23,267 nucleotides of DNA, taken from a virus. The notes beneath the pieces were generated by a model. The model saw only the letters and a list, made by a program, of their open reading frames with translations, ran no database searches and was not told the origin of the DNA. Of this stretch, positions 1-6,889 are shown piece after piece (position 1 is the first letter of the stretch; each line of letters opens with the position of its first letter). The stretch lies in the IMG/VR virus record IMGVR_UViG_3300048105_000010, positions 1 to 23,267 of that record. One strand, given 5' to 3'. A program made the position numbers and the translations under genes.

Positions 1-542
1 ACCTTAAAGAAGTAAGTAAAGTCTGAAGGTGAGTTGTCACCAACTGCAATGCTGAAATCGTTTGATGTATCATTCTTTCTGTCAGTAACAGTTAGTTTAA
101 TATCACCACCAGCAGTTCCAGTAAGAACCACATCTGGAACACCAAGAACAGCAGAGGCCTTGAGGATTTGATTAAACGTATCCTGTGTAAAGGTAAACTC
201 TACATCAACAGAGGGCATACTAATTTCAGTCTTTGGTGCAGTTACGATAGATGGGTCACTGAACATATAAGTCAGATTGCTTCCACCACCTTCTTCATTA
301 AGACGTACACTTTTCTCATCAAATGATAGTGTAGGGTCTTTGAATAGTGACAATGCAGACAAGAACTCGTTCAAGTCATAGATTGCAAATTCATTATTGA
401 AAGTATCTGGAACAGTTGCCTTTGCAACGATGTTTTTCATCGCAGACATTGTTCCAATCGCAGTACCATTTTTTACCATAAGATTCTGGTTAATGGTCGA
501 AAAGTTCTTTAGAACCTCTCGTGTATCATTACTAAGTTTCAT
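1..542 (-). CDS. 45: DNA polymerase sliding clamp gp45 (partial, C-terminus outside window)
   Basis: T4-type trimeric sliding clamp. It tethers the replicative polymerase to DNA and, in T4, also activates late transcription by contacting gp55. The 180 visible codons start MKLSNDTREVLKNFSTINQN, close to the T4 gp45 N-terminus. Further family landmarks follow: an 'AIYDLNEFL' strand near residue 52, then 'FSDPSIVTAPKT' around residues 92-103. T4 gp45 has about 228 residues, so roughly 45-50 are missing beyond the left edge. The ATG lies 3 bp after the TGA of the DUF3310 gene, and its AGGAG ribosome site lies inside the end of that gene, so the two are probably translationally coupled. Transcription most likely begins at the sigma-70 promoter at 884-912. 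The identity is by recognition of the family sequence and the neighbouring gp46/47/55 order. Confidence 0.93.
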   Translation of the reverse strand, partial: MKLSNDTREVLKNFSTINQNLMVKNGTAIGTMSAMKNIVAKATVPDTFNNEFAIYDLNEFLSALSLFKDPTLSFDEKSVRLNEEGGGSNLTYMFSDPSIVTAPKTEISMPSVDVEFTFTQDTFNQILKASAVLGVPDVVLTGTAGGDIKLTVTDRKNDTSNDFSIAVGDNSPSDFTYFFK

Positions 543-544
543 TT

Positions 545-856
545 TCAATTTTTCTCCTGAGTATCGTGATTATGTAGAGCCATTATACCATAATGGATCA
601 CCTTTAGCAAGTCATTTCTGTTCTTACCATCTTTTTTTCCATACCGTTGTGAATACTTTAAAATATTACCGATACAGAAACCTTCTCCATGGCCACTGTC
701 CATGATGAATTCTGTTGCTTGAAATTTGTTGTGGGAATAGTGAGCGTTATAGGTTTTATCTATATACTCTGTCATTTCTTTGAGGATTCTATCCTCTGAG
801 TATTTGTAGTCAATTCGCTTTTCAGCGACTACAGGTTCATCTTTTTTCTTAAACAT
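545..856 (-). CDS. DUF3310 family protein (T7 gp1.7-like domain), function unknown here
   Basis: A 103-residue protein with a Lys-rich N-terminus and a C-terminal DUF3310-like segment: 'GNILKYSQRYGKK' at residues 63-75 followed by 'NDLLKVIHY' at 81-89. This pattern is shared with many phage proteins, including the domain found in T7 gp1.7, a nucleotide kinase. Whether this copy acts on nucleotides is an inference. The ATG is preceded by a GAGG ribosome site about 8 nt away. It is the first gene after the terminator/promoter element at 884-922, and its stop is 3 bp from the gp45 start, so it is probably co-expressed with the clamp. No membrane segment or signal peptide is seen. Confidence 0.75.
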   Translation of the reverse strand: MFKKKDEPVVAEKRIDYKYSEDRILKEMTEYIDKTYNAHYSHNKFQATEFIMDSGHGEGFCIGNILKYSQRYGKKDGKNRNDLLKVIHYGIMALHNHDTQEKN

Positions 857-883
857 TACGAATCCTCAATTTCAATTAATCAT

Positions 884-912
884 ACTATAACATAAAAAGG
901 TGCCCCTGTCAA
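884..912 (-). promoter_or_regulatory. sigma-70-type promoter for DUF3310-gp45
   Basis: Read on the minus strand: TTGACA (plus 907-912), a 17-bp spacer, then TATAGT (plus 884-889). That is 6/6 and 5/6 matches to the consensus hexamers at ideal spacing. The expected start is near 877, giving a leader of about 20 nt before the ATG at 856. The -35 hexamer lies in the loop of the hsp20 terminator hairpin. No experimental support; called from hexamers and spacing alone. Confidence 0.7.
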
Positions 913-922
913 GAGGCACCTT
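897..922 (-). terminator. rho-independent terminator after hsp20
   Basis: Minus-strand transcript: stem AAGGTGCC/GGCACCTT (8 bp, plus 897-904 and 915-922) with a 10-nt loop, followed by a T run. The hairpin begins 8 nt after the hsp20 stop codon. It separates late hsp20 transcription from the DUF3310-gp45 unit and overlaps the promoter of that unit. Confidence 0.8.
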
Positions 923-930
923 CACTTTAC

Positions 931-1365
931 TTACTTGATTTTGATTGAACGTGGCTTCTTTTCATCTGGAATAATTCTTTCCATGTCGATTTTAAGAATA
1001 CCATCTTTCATATCAGCACCATTTACAACTACGTCATCTGACAGTGTAAATGCTTTTTTAAATCGTTTGTTTGAAATACCTTTGTATAAGTACTCCTTTT
1101 CATCATCACCCTCTGGTCGAGACTTAGATTCAATCTTGAGAACATTCTCTCTGAATTCAATCTCAATCTCATCCTTTGAGAAACCAGCAACGGCAATCTC
1201 AATGGTGAACTTATCATCATCGTGTTTTACGATGTTGTAAGGGGGGTAACTTGAAGGACTAGTTTGATTAGGATGATTCCCCATCAGACTGTCAAACATT
1301 CTATCGAAACCGATAGAGTAAGTATTGATCCTTGACGGATCTAGTGTAAAGGCTGTATTTACCAT
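931..1365 (-). CDS. hsp20: small heat-shock protein, Hsp20/IbpA type
   Basis: A 144-residue alpha-crystallin-domain chaperone, an ATP-independent holdase that keeps unfolding proteins soluble. The domain spans about residues 43-133, with 'IEIAVAGFSKDEIEIEF' as early strands and the conserved 'ADMKDGILKI' near 117-126. The C-terminal I-x-I oligomerisation motif is 'IKI' at 141-143. The N-terminal arm 'STYSIGFDRMFDSL'-like region resembles bacterial IbpA. The start has an AAAGGAG site upstream. An exact late promoter TATAAATA lies at 1428-1435 and a strong terminator follows, so this is a single-gene late transcript. Hsp20 genes are a regular part of marine T4-like phage genomes. Its client is not known; folding of virion proteins or host stress tolerance are both plausible. 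Confidence 0.92.
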   Translation of the reverse strand: MVNTAFTLDPSRINTYSIGFDRMFDSLMGNHPNQTSPSSYPPYNIVKHDDDKFTIEIAVAGFSKDEIEIEFRENVLKIESKSRPEGDDEKEYLYKGISNKRFKKAFTLSDDVVVNGADMKDGILKIDMERIIPDEKKPRSIKIK

Positions 1366-1427
1366 ATTTAATCTCCTTTATTAAGCAAGATACAGTGTAA
1401 TACCCATATAATATGGCGTATCACATT

Positions 1428-1435
1428 TATTTATA
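1428..1435 (-). promoter_or_regulatory. T4-type late promoter for hsp20
   Basis: Exact TATAAATA on the minus strand. Using T4 geometry (last A at -6) the start is about 1422, giving a leader of about 57 nt before the ATG at 1365. A 13-bp odd palindrome (CCATATAATATGG, 1404-1416) lies in the leader region. Confidence 0.75.
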
Positions 1436-1437
1436 AT

Positions 1438-1534
1438 GGTAGTTTTTTGGGCGGAAACTACCAAAACCGTGATTTGCGTCACAGAGTAAGCATATTATGT
1501 GACGTACAGGGCGACTTACGAACAGCACCCTGTA
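1438..1534 (-). other. structured intergenic element: three consecutive inverted repeats
   Basis: The 182 bp between DUF932 and hsp20 holds three inverted repeats. H1 pairs 1505-1511 with 1528-1534 (TACAGGG/CCCTGTA, 16-nt loop). H2 pairs 1477-1483 with 1498-1504 (CGTCACA/TGTGACG, 14-nt loop) and abuts H1 with no gap. H3 pairs 1438-1445 with 1455-1462 (GGTAGTTT/AAACTACC, 9-nt loop), directly next to the late promoter. The H1 and H2 loops carry complementary pentamers (CTTAC at 1515-1519, GTAAG at 1486-1490), so a kissing interaction is possible. None is followed by a T run, so these are not classical terminators. It may be a stable 3' end for the DUF932 mRNA, a small RNA, or a DNA-level protein site. 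Confidence 0.5.
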
Positions 1535-1547
1535 TTATATATAAGAC

Positions 1548-2507
1548 TTATGCAGCCTCAGCGTACTCTAGAGCTTTATCTAGGGCATTTAGTTTAACCT
1601 TACGGTTACGTCCATACCATGCAGACTGCAAACGTGAGTCACCTTCACGACCCTGTAAGTGGTCAGTCATGTATGTTACAGAGTTAAATGCCTGCCACCA
1701 AGAACCTTCGGCAAAGTTTGCACCTGGCTGTGTCTGCAAGTTTTCCATTGCAGTCTTGGCGTTACGAGAAGTATAAGGCATAACACCATCTACCTTCTCT
1801 TTTGCTGGAGCGCCAAATACTTCATTGAAGTACTGAATGACATTATCGCCAGTAGCAGGTTTACTACCAAGGAACTGAGCCATTGACTTATATTGCTCCA
1901 TTTTCTCACGAGCGATACCCATCTGCTCTTTCACCTCAGCGGCATCGAATGCCTTACGGTGATTTACAGTAACCATCTTGTCAGTGTCTTGTGACAGAGA
2001 CAATGTGAGAGTGTTGTTACATACGACACGAATTGGTGTCATACGAATGTTTAGTGCCTTACCAAACTGGTGAGGGTTAGTGAACAGGAAGTAGTTCTCT
2101 GTCAAATCACCATTGAACAATTCAAATGATTCTTTGGTTTTTGCAAGAGCCCACACAAGTTGTCCATTTTTCAATGAACCAGCAGTGTGCATCTCCATGT
2201 CACCAGCCATTACATAGTCGTGGAAAAACTCAAATGCTTCTGAGTTCTGTACTGGATTCCAACCAGTACCAACAACATCAAGTACTGAGTTGTCTGATGT
2301 ACGAACAAGTGCTTCCTTGTTCTTCACGATTGCACCTTGTGGGGTAACAAGTTTTTCTTTAGTTACTTCCCAATCAAGTCCAGCAACTTTTTGGAACTGG
2401 CCAGGTGTGAGGTCAGCCTCTACCTTAGTACCAAGTCCATGCCAAGGAACGTCACCAACGTATGCCATTTGTGCGTTTCCGTTTACGATTTCAAGTTCAT
2501 GTGCCAT
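1548..2507 (-). CDS. DUF932 protein (phage/plasmid-like family TIGR03299)
   Basis: A 319-residue protein of the DUF932 family, found in phages and plasmids and without an agreed function. The hallmark N-terminus is present: 'MAHELEIVNGNAQMAYVGDVPWHGLG' pattern at residues 1-26, with the 'PWHGLG' motif at 21-26. The central part has 'NSEAFEFFHDYV', and the 'TPIRVVCNNTL' segment near residue 160 is a family landmark. The length is usual for the family. The ATG at 2507 has an AGGAG site about 9 nt upstream and a sigma-70-type promoter at 2552-2580. It is a single-gene unit between the methyltransferase and the structured 3' element, suggesting early expression. No enzyme motif is visible. Confidence 0.85.
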   Translation of the reverse strand: MAHELEIVNGNAQMAYVGDVPWHGLGTKVEADLTPGQFQKVAGLDWEVTKEKLVTPQGAIVKNKEALVRTSDNSVLDVVGTGWNPVQNSEAFEFFHDYVMAGDMEMHTAGSLKNGQLVWALAKTKESFELFNGDLTENYFLFTNPHQFGKALNIRMTPIRVVCNNTLTLSLSQDTDKMVTVNHRKAFDAAEVKEQMGIAREKMEQYKSMAQFLGSKPATGDNVIQYFNEVFGAPAKEKVDGVMPYTSRNAKTAMENLQTQPGANFAEGSWWQAFNSVTYMTDHLQGREGDSRLQSAWYGRNRKVKLNALDKALEYAEAA

Positions 2508-2551
2508 AATATTTGTCTCCTAACGACTTTGTTTTCTCACTTTACTTATAC

Positions 2552-2580
2552 AGTATATACGTTCTTATAACAAAAGTCAA
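2552..2580 (-). promoter_or_regulatory. sigma-70-type promoter for the DUF932 gene
   Basis: Minus strand: TTGACT (plus 2575-2580), 17-bp spacer, TATACT (plus 2552-2557), each 5/6 to consensus. The start would be near 2545 and the leader about 38 nt. No TATAAATA is present here, which suggests host-polymerase early or middle expression. Confidence 0.65.
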
Positions 2581-2600
2581 GATGTTTTTATAACTTTTTT

Positions 2601-3125
2601 TCAGTTTCTTCCAAAAAATTGTGTTGGCCATTCACCATCTGGTTTATCGAACAGATACCAACAACAATTGTCCTTACCTGTACTCTTACTACCTTCTATC
2701 CACTTCACACGGCCGATGCTGACTACCTTCCTCAACCTAGGCATGAATTCTATACTTTGTTTCGTATGCATCCAATCTGCATCAAAGAGTAACCAAGTTG
2801 GTAACTGGTCAGATAGATTTACGATAAGGGGGTGTAGTATCTTACGATTCCAAGGTGGGTTTGTTATGCAAACATCACATCCTACAATCTTATCAGTCAT
2901 TGCATCACCATCACCAACAAAGTCTGCCATAGGTTCTATGTCAGTCATCCAGTACCCTAACAGTTTTGTCAGTTGTTCTATGTGTCGAATCAGTCTACCG
3001 TCACCGGCACAAGGTTCTGCAAACAATCCTGTCTTTGGTAAGTGGGGAACAAGAGGCCTTACTGCCTCTATAGGAGTAGGGTAGAAATCTCTTTCCACCC
3101 TCTCAAAATCACTTCTTTTTCCCAT
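2601..3125 (-). CDS. small class I SAM-dependent methyltransferase, DNA adenine/NPPW type
   Basis: A 174-residue protein with the two key signatures of amino-methyltransferases. Motif I is 'EPCAGDGRL' at residues 37-45, the SAM-binding loop. Motif IV is 'NPPW' at 89-92, the catalytic motif of N6-adenine and N4-cytosine enzymes. 'DFYPTP' at 13-18 is a typical N-terminal motif of phage adenine methyltransferases, and D62 fits the ribose-binding acidic position. No separate target-recognition domain is evident, so its specificity is unknown. I chose the ATG at 3125 over one at 3140 because GAGGAA lies 7 nt upstream. It overlaps the preceding DUF1599-like gene by 17 bp and is last in the gp55-47-46 operon. 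DNA is the likely substrate by motif IV, but a small molecule or protein cannot be excluded. Confidence 0.8.
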   Translation of the reverse strand: MGKRSDFERVERDFYPTPIEAVRPLVPHLPKTGLFAEPCAGDGRLIRHIEQLTKLLGYWMTDIEPMADFVGDGDAMTDKIVGCDVCITNPPWNRKILHPLIVNLSDQLPTWLLFDADWMHTKQSIEFMPRLRKVVSIGRVKWIEGSKSTGKDNCCWYLFDKPDGEWPTQFFGRN

Positions 3126-3420
3126 CCTTATATTCCTCATAAAGAATTAATGCTATCAAAGCATAATTGGCCATGTCAATAAGTGTATCCTTGATACTCT
3201 CATCTTTAACCTCAAGTAGTTCTTTCTTTGCAAAACCCATAATACGGCTGAACTTGTCTCCTAGTCGAACACAACATCCCTTCCATGCTGGGATACCACC
3301 CATCTCACAGGTTCTAAAGTTTGCAAACACATCTTCCACACTTGCATAGTCGTGACGCTTTGCATCGTGTGTCTTTTTCATTTCTTCTAGTAATTCTTTA
3401 AACCGTTCACTTTGATCCAT
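3109..3420 (-). CDS. DUF1599-like (nucleotide-modification-associated / MazG-like) protein
   Basis: A 103-residue all-helical protein. The pattern 'KRHDYA' (21-26), 'VRLGDKFSRI' (51-60) and 'DESIKDTLIDMANYA' (73-87) resembles the DUF1599 family, which is described as associated with modified-nucleotide systems. The acidic/DxxD-like helix recalls MazG-type nucleotide pyrophosphohydrolases. Activity is not established. Its ATG overlaps the gp46 stop by one base (TAATG), and its end overlaps the methyltransferase start, so it is locked into the recombination operon. The pairing with a methyltransferase suggests nucleotide or DNA modification, but this is inference. Confidence 0.65.
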   Translation of the reverse strand: MDQSERFKELLEEMKKTHDAKRHDYASVEDVFANFRTCEMGGIPAWKGCCVRLGDKFSRIMGFAKKELLEVKDESIKDTLIDMANYALIALILYEEYKDGKKK

Positions 3421-5126
3421 TATACCATCCTACTAAAGTTTTTCTCTTTCTTAAACTGAATAATGTTTCTAAACTTATCAAACAACATATCCTGTTTGTG
3501 TGATATGACAAATACATTCTGTTGGTCAAATGTATTCAAAATCTTTAGAAAATCATCAGTACCAGTGTTATCCAAAGATGAATCAAATATCTCATCTAGT
3601 ATTAGTAGATTCGTATTCGTAGAGTTTTTCATCTTTGCAATGGCTCTCCATGTAAATAGAAGTGCCAAATCAATTCGCATCTTCTCACCTTCTGAGAATG
3701 ATGCATAAGAGAACTCATCTCTGAAACGTGACTTGATTGTTTCATTGAAGTTCTCATCAATATTAAAGTTAACAAAGAAATCCATAGATGATAGATATGT
3801 GTTTACCAACTTATTCATAATTGGTAGATACTGTTTTACAATCTTTGTCTTGATGCCACTGTCTTGTAAAAGATTACGAGCAACATCAATGTAAAACTTA
3901 TCTTCATTCAACTTAGTCTTTTGTTCTTCAATCGACTTTATCTGTCCTTTTAGTTCTGCAAGTTTTATCTTATCTTCTTCTGACACAGAACCGTTTTGAT
4001 ATGCCTCAATATCTTTTTCTAGTTTTGCATTGAACTTTTCCAACTCTGCAATAGAGGAAAGTATTTTGGCCCTCTCAACATCATTCTTACGAATAGTTTC
4101 TAAGTCTACTAAGATTGATTGGAGTCTGTCTTGTTCTTCTGATTCCATTCTTTGTAAATCTGCGATACCGTTTTCGATGTCTCCGATTTTTGTGGTTCTG
4201 GATTCAATCTGCGTCTGCTTAGTTGATTCTGTAATCGGCTGTTCGCAAGACGGGCATTCATCGTTGTCCTTGAAAAATTTGATTTGACGGTCATGCTCAG
4301 ATTTCCTGTTCTGAAGGGCTGCTTCTGTTTGAGTTAGTTTCTTTAGTTTCTGTTCTAGTTTTGCTTTCTCTTCTGCATCATAAGATAGATTTTCGTTATC
4401 AATCTCTAATGCTTTCACATCATCTCTTCTGAAGTCAATAGTGCTTTTATTATCCCATAACTTCTGTTGGTTCTCTGCAATAATAGCAGACTTATTGTTT
4501 ACAACTTCTTTAATAAATTTTTCTTGTAATGTAACCTTTTCTTTTGTTAAGTCAAAGTTATACTGAACATCACGAATATCCTCTGCAAGAGACTTATTCT
4601 TGTTCTTGAGAAGAAAGTTCATCAGTGAGAAAATCTTGATATCTAGGATATCCTCGACAACCTCACGGCGAGCCTTTGTAGACAACTGCATGAAAGGAAC
4701 AAAGGTAGATGAACCAAGAATAACAACCTGTGTGAAAGAACGATAGTTCAATCCTAAGATTTGTTGTTCTAGATGTTTCTGATAATCCCTTGCATTTGCA
4801 TCTTGGTTTATCATAGTACCGCCAATCCAAACTTCAAACTTGTTTGGTTTGATACCACGAACAACCTTCACATCTTTATTGTTCACATTAAACTCTACTT
4901 CAACAATAGTGCCATTACCATTAACAGAGTTCACAAGTTGTGATTTTGAGATATTACGAAAAGGCTTATTGAACAGGACAAAACAAAGCGCATCCAGAAT
5001 AGTAGATTTACCGGCTCCGTTTTCCCCAATAATTAACGTAGTTGGAGCATAGTCCAACTGTATTTCAGTGAATTGATTTCCAGTGGATAGAAAGTTCTTC
5101 CACCGTACTTTATTAAATGTAATCAA
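3420..5126 (-). CDS. 46: recombination endonuclease subunit gp46 (Rad50/SbcC-like ATPase)
   Basis: A 568-residue SMC-type ATPase that works with gp47 to process DNA ends for recombination-dependent replication and, in T4, host DNA degradation. Walker A 'GENGAGKST' is at residues 34-42 and a long coiled coil spans about 170-415. The zinc-hook motif 'CPSC' is at 291-294. The ABC signature 'FSEGEKMR' is at 477-484, Walker B 'LLILDE' at 507-512, and the H-loop 'ISHK' at 541-544. The length is close to T4 gp46 (about 560). The start codon is TTG, overlapping the gp47 stop as TTGA; the family N-terminus 'VRWKNFLSTGN' follows directly, so no ATG alternative fits. All catalytic motifs look intact. 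Confidence 0.96.
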   Translation of the reverse strand: MITFNKVRWKNFLSTGNQFTEIQLDYAPTTLIIGENGAGKSTILDALCFVLFNKPFRNISKSQLVNSVNGNGTIVEVEFNVNNKDVKVVRGIKPNKFEVWIGGTMINQDANARDYQKHLEQQILGLNYRSFTQVVILGSSTFVPFMQLSTKARREVVEDILDIKIFSLMNFLLKNKNKSLAEDIRDVQYNFDLTKEKVTLQEKFIKEVVNNKSAIIAENQQKLWDNKSTIDFRRDDVKALEIDNENLSYDAEEKAKLEQKLKKLTQTEAALQNRKSEHDRQIKFFKDNDECPSCEQPITESTKQTQIESRTTKIGDIENGIADLQRMESEEQDRLQSILVDLETIRKNDVERAKILSSIAELEKFNAKLEKDIEAYQNGSVSEEDKIKLAELKGQIKSIEEQKTKLNEDKFYIDVARNLLQDSGIKTKIVKQYLPIMNKLVNTYLSSMDFFVNFNIDENFNETIKSRFRDEFSYASFSEGEKMRIDLALLFTWRAIAKMKNSTNTNLLILDEIFDSSLDNTGTDDFLKILNTFDQQNVFVISHKQDMLFDKFRNIIQFKKEKNFSRMV

Positions 5127-6199
5127 AGTTCCAAGTCGCTCGCTTCTACATAAAGTGACTTCATCATACTAGTCAATCTTTTCTTATTCAAATCTACATC
5201 AAGTTCATCAATGTAGCGCTCTAACAGAGTCATAGTGTCCTCTGCATTCTCAATGATTGCATCATCAACATTCGATGCATCTAAATCACTGAAGTCCTCT
5301 ACAATCTTTACCTCATGGGCTCCAGATTCACCAAGGACTTTATCAATGAATCTATCGAATTGATACAAGTCTTTTTTATTTACTACTACTATTTTAACAA
5401 ACTTATCTCTTAATGTCAAGATGTCAAAGTCATTATAATTTGTAGTAGTATCATCATAATATACTTTTTCAAATATAGTGTAAGGATTGACGATACGTTC
5501 TAATTCTCTGGTGTTGGTGTCAAAGATATGGAAACCTTTCTGACAACCATCATCACTCCAAGTCATCTGGTATGTGTTACCAAGATAATATACATGGCCA
5601 TCATCAGACTTCTTATGGAAGTGTCCAGAGAACACAGTATCGAACTTATTTAGAAACTTCTTATCGTAACCGTTTTCTGAGAAGTGTCCTTTATGCATTT
5701 CAAATCCATTGATTTCAAAATGCCCCATACAAACTTGTGCATAGGTTGATTGAATACTTCTCATAGAACGCTCGTAGTTATCAGAACAAATCCACGGCAT
5801 AAAGTGAATCCCTGTTCCATCAAACTCTTGGGTACATGGGCCATCATAACATTCAATACCAGAATATTTTTCTTCTCCTGGCCCACCTAGTAGTTCGTAG
5901 AGAGAGTTAATCTCATTGGTATTCTTATAATAAGTATCATGGTTTCCTGCCATAACGTGCATCTTGATTCCTCTAGATACAATAGGAAGGATAAAACGCT
6001 CACGCAAATCTTTTGCAATTTTATAGGATACAAACTTACGTCTGTCCATCAAATCACCAAGATGAATAATCGTATCAATCTTATGTTCGTCAAGATAAGG
6101 GAAGAAAGTATTCTCCCAAAACTTGTAGAAGTATTCGTTGAATGCTAGATTATCATTGCGAGCGCCAAAGTGGGTATCAGTTATCAGCGCTATCTTCAT
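5123..6199 (-). CDS. 47: recombination endonuclease subunit gp47 (Mre11/SbcD-like nuclease)
   Basis: A 358-residue calcineurin-like phosphoesterase, the nuclease partner of gp46. The metal-binding motifs appear in order: D8 and H10 in 'DTHFG', D49 in 'HLGDLMDRR', N86-H87 in 'GNHD', H160 in 'MGHFE', and H193/H195 in 'SGHFH'. It is slightly longer than T4 gp47 (about 339). The ATG at 6199 overlaps the end of gp55 by 23 bp, and the 3' end shares 4 bp with the gp46 start. The close overlap fits fixed-ratio production of the nuclease complex. Confidence 0.96.
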   Translation of the reverse strand: MKIALITDTHFGARNDNLAFNEYFYKFWENTFFPYLDEHKIDTIIHLGDLMDRRKFVSYKIAKDLRERFILPIVSRGIKMHVMAGNHDTYYKNTNEINSLYELLGGPGEEKYSGIECYDGPCTQEFDGTGIHFMPWICSDNYERSMRSIQSTYAQVCMGHFEINGFEMHKGHFSENGYDKKFLNKFDTVFSGHFHKKSDDGHVYYLGNTYQMTWSDDGCQKGFHIFDTNTRELERIVNPYTIFEKVYYDDTTTNYNDFDILTLRDKFVKIVVVNKKDLYQFDRFIDKVLGESGAHEVKIVEDFSDLDASNVDDAIIENAEDTMTLLERYIDELDVDLNKKRLTSMMKSLYVEASDLEL

Positions 6200-6722
6200 C
6201 GTAAAATTTCTCTAGTCCTTTAGGTTCAGTTTTCTTTTTCTTCTTAGGTTTATAAACATCTTCGGCTGGTAGGAAGTTCTTCTGTAGATACTCCACAAAC
6301 TGTGCCTGTTCCATATCCTCACCAACTGCAAGAATATCAACATTCATATTCTCAATCACTTTGTGACGAATGTGTTGTTGTTTCTTTTCTTTTTGAATTC
6401 TACGAATGAATGCGTAATAGATAATCTGTGTAAAATACGCAAATGGATTGTTTGATTTCTCTGGATTGAAGTTGCCACAGTATTGTAGACAATTCTCAAT
6501 ACCGTCTGAAATCATTTCATCTCTATAGGTATAATTAATAAAATTTGGTCTGTAAGAAAGATGGTTTGCAATTTTTAAGAAGCATTCACCAATATAGTTA
6601 GTCACTGGTGGTTGTGGTTCACCTAGTTCCTCAGCTTCTTTGCAACGATCTTTCCATTCTTTCATTGCTTCTAGGAATTGTGCATTGTTTACATAATGCA
6701 CTCCTGTTTTTCTTTTAGCCAT
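6177..6722 (-). CDS. 55: late-transcription sigma factor gp55
   Basis: A 181-residue relative of T4 gp55, the small sigma-like factor that directs host RNA polymerase to TATAAATA late promoters. Shared landmarks are 'YVNN' near residue 10, 'RDEMISDGIENCLQ' at 67-80, 'NPFAYFTQI' at 92-100 and 'FIRRIQKEKK' at 105-114. This is the sigma region-2-like core. A Lys-rich stretch (158-164) leads to an acidic tail with 'GLEKFYDED' at 169-177. In T4 the gp55 C-terminal tail binds the gp45 clamp, and the L170/F173/Y174 pattern could do the same. The start has a GGAG site upstream and a near-perfect sigma-70 promoter at 6767-6795. Exact TATAAATA words elsewhere in the window support the identity. Confidence 0.93.
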   Translation of the reverse strand: MAKRKTGVHYVNNAQFLEAMKEWKDRCKEAEELGEPQPPVTNYIGECFLKIANHLSYRPNFINYTYRDEMISDGIENCLQYCGNFNPEKSNNPFAYFTQIIYYAFIRRIQKEKKQQHIRHKVIENMNVDILAVGEDMEQAQFVEYLQKNFLPAEDVYKPKKKKKTEPKGLEKFYDEDSADN

Positions 6723-6766
6723 AATAACTCCACATAATTTATCGCTTTTATGCGATTAGTAGATAC

Positions 6767-6795
6767 ATAATACTATATCTTGATTCAATTGTCAA
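6767..6795 (-). promoter_or_regulatory. near-consensus sigma-70 promoter for the gp55-47-46 operon
   Basis: Minus strand: TTGACA (plus 6790-6795), 17-bp spacer, TATTAT (plus 6767-6772), 6/6 and 5/6 to consensus. The start is predicted near 6760. The leader of about 38 nt contains a small hairpin (ATCGC/GCGAT, 6741-6745 and 6752-6756) just before the gp55 ribosome site. This would let unmodified host polymerase make the late sigma factor. Confidence 0.75.
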
Positions 6796-6831
6796 TAGAT
6801 AAATTAATATTCATTTAATTTCAAAAAGTTA

Positions 6832-6860
6832 TTGACAAGCCCTTGACAACTTGGTATAAC
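6832..6860 (+). promoter_or_regulatory. sigma-70-like promoter firing antisense to the Sm-like gene
   Basis: Plus strand: TTGACA (6832-6837), 17-bp spacer, TATAAC (6855-6860), 6/6 and 4/6. A second TTGACA lies at 6843-6848. It stands back-to-back with the gp55 promoter, but no plus-strand gene follows. The start would be near 6867, and the transcript would run antisense into the 3' end of the gene at 6890-7282. No clear terminator for it was found. Confidence 0.45.
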
Positions 6861-6889
6861 AGCTATGCTGGGTTTGAGAATAGATAGAT

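Noticed and set aside
1366-1427. RNA thermometer in the hsp20 leader
   Set aside because: No U-rich segment convincingly pairs with the AAAGGAG site; the only inverted repeat (1404-1416) has a one-base centre and cannot form an RNA hairpin as it stands.
1505-1534. H1 hairpin as the rho-independent terminator of DUF932
   Set aside because: The stem is followed by CGTCACA, not by a T run; treated as a structured element instead.
1447-1886. Plus-strand frames across the DUF932 3' end
   Set aside because: They lie over a well-conserved gene, start in the hairpin region and have no ribosome site or recognisable product.
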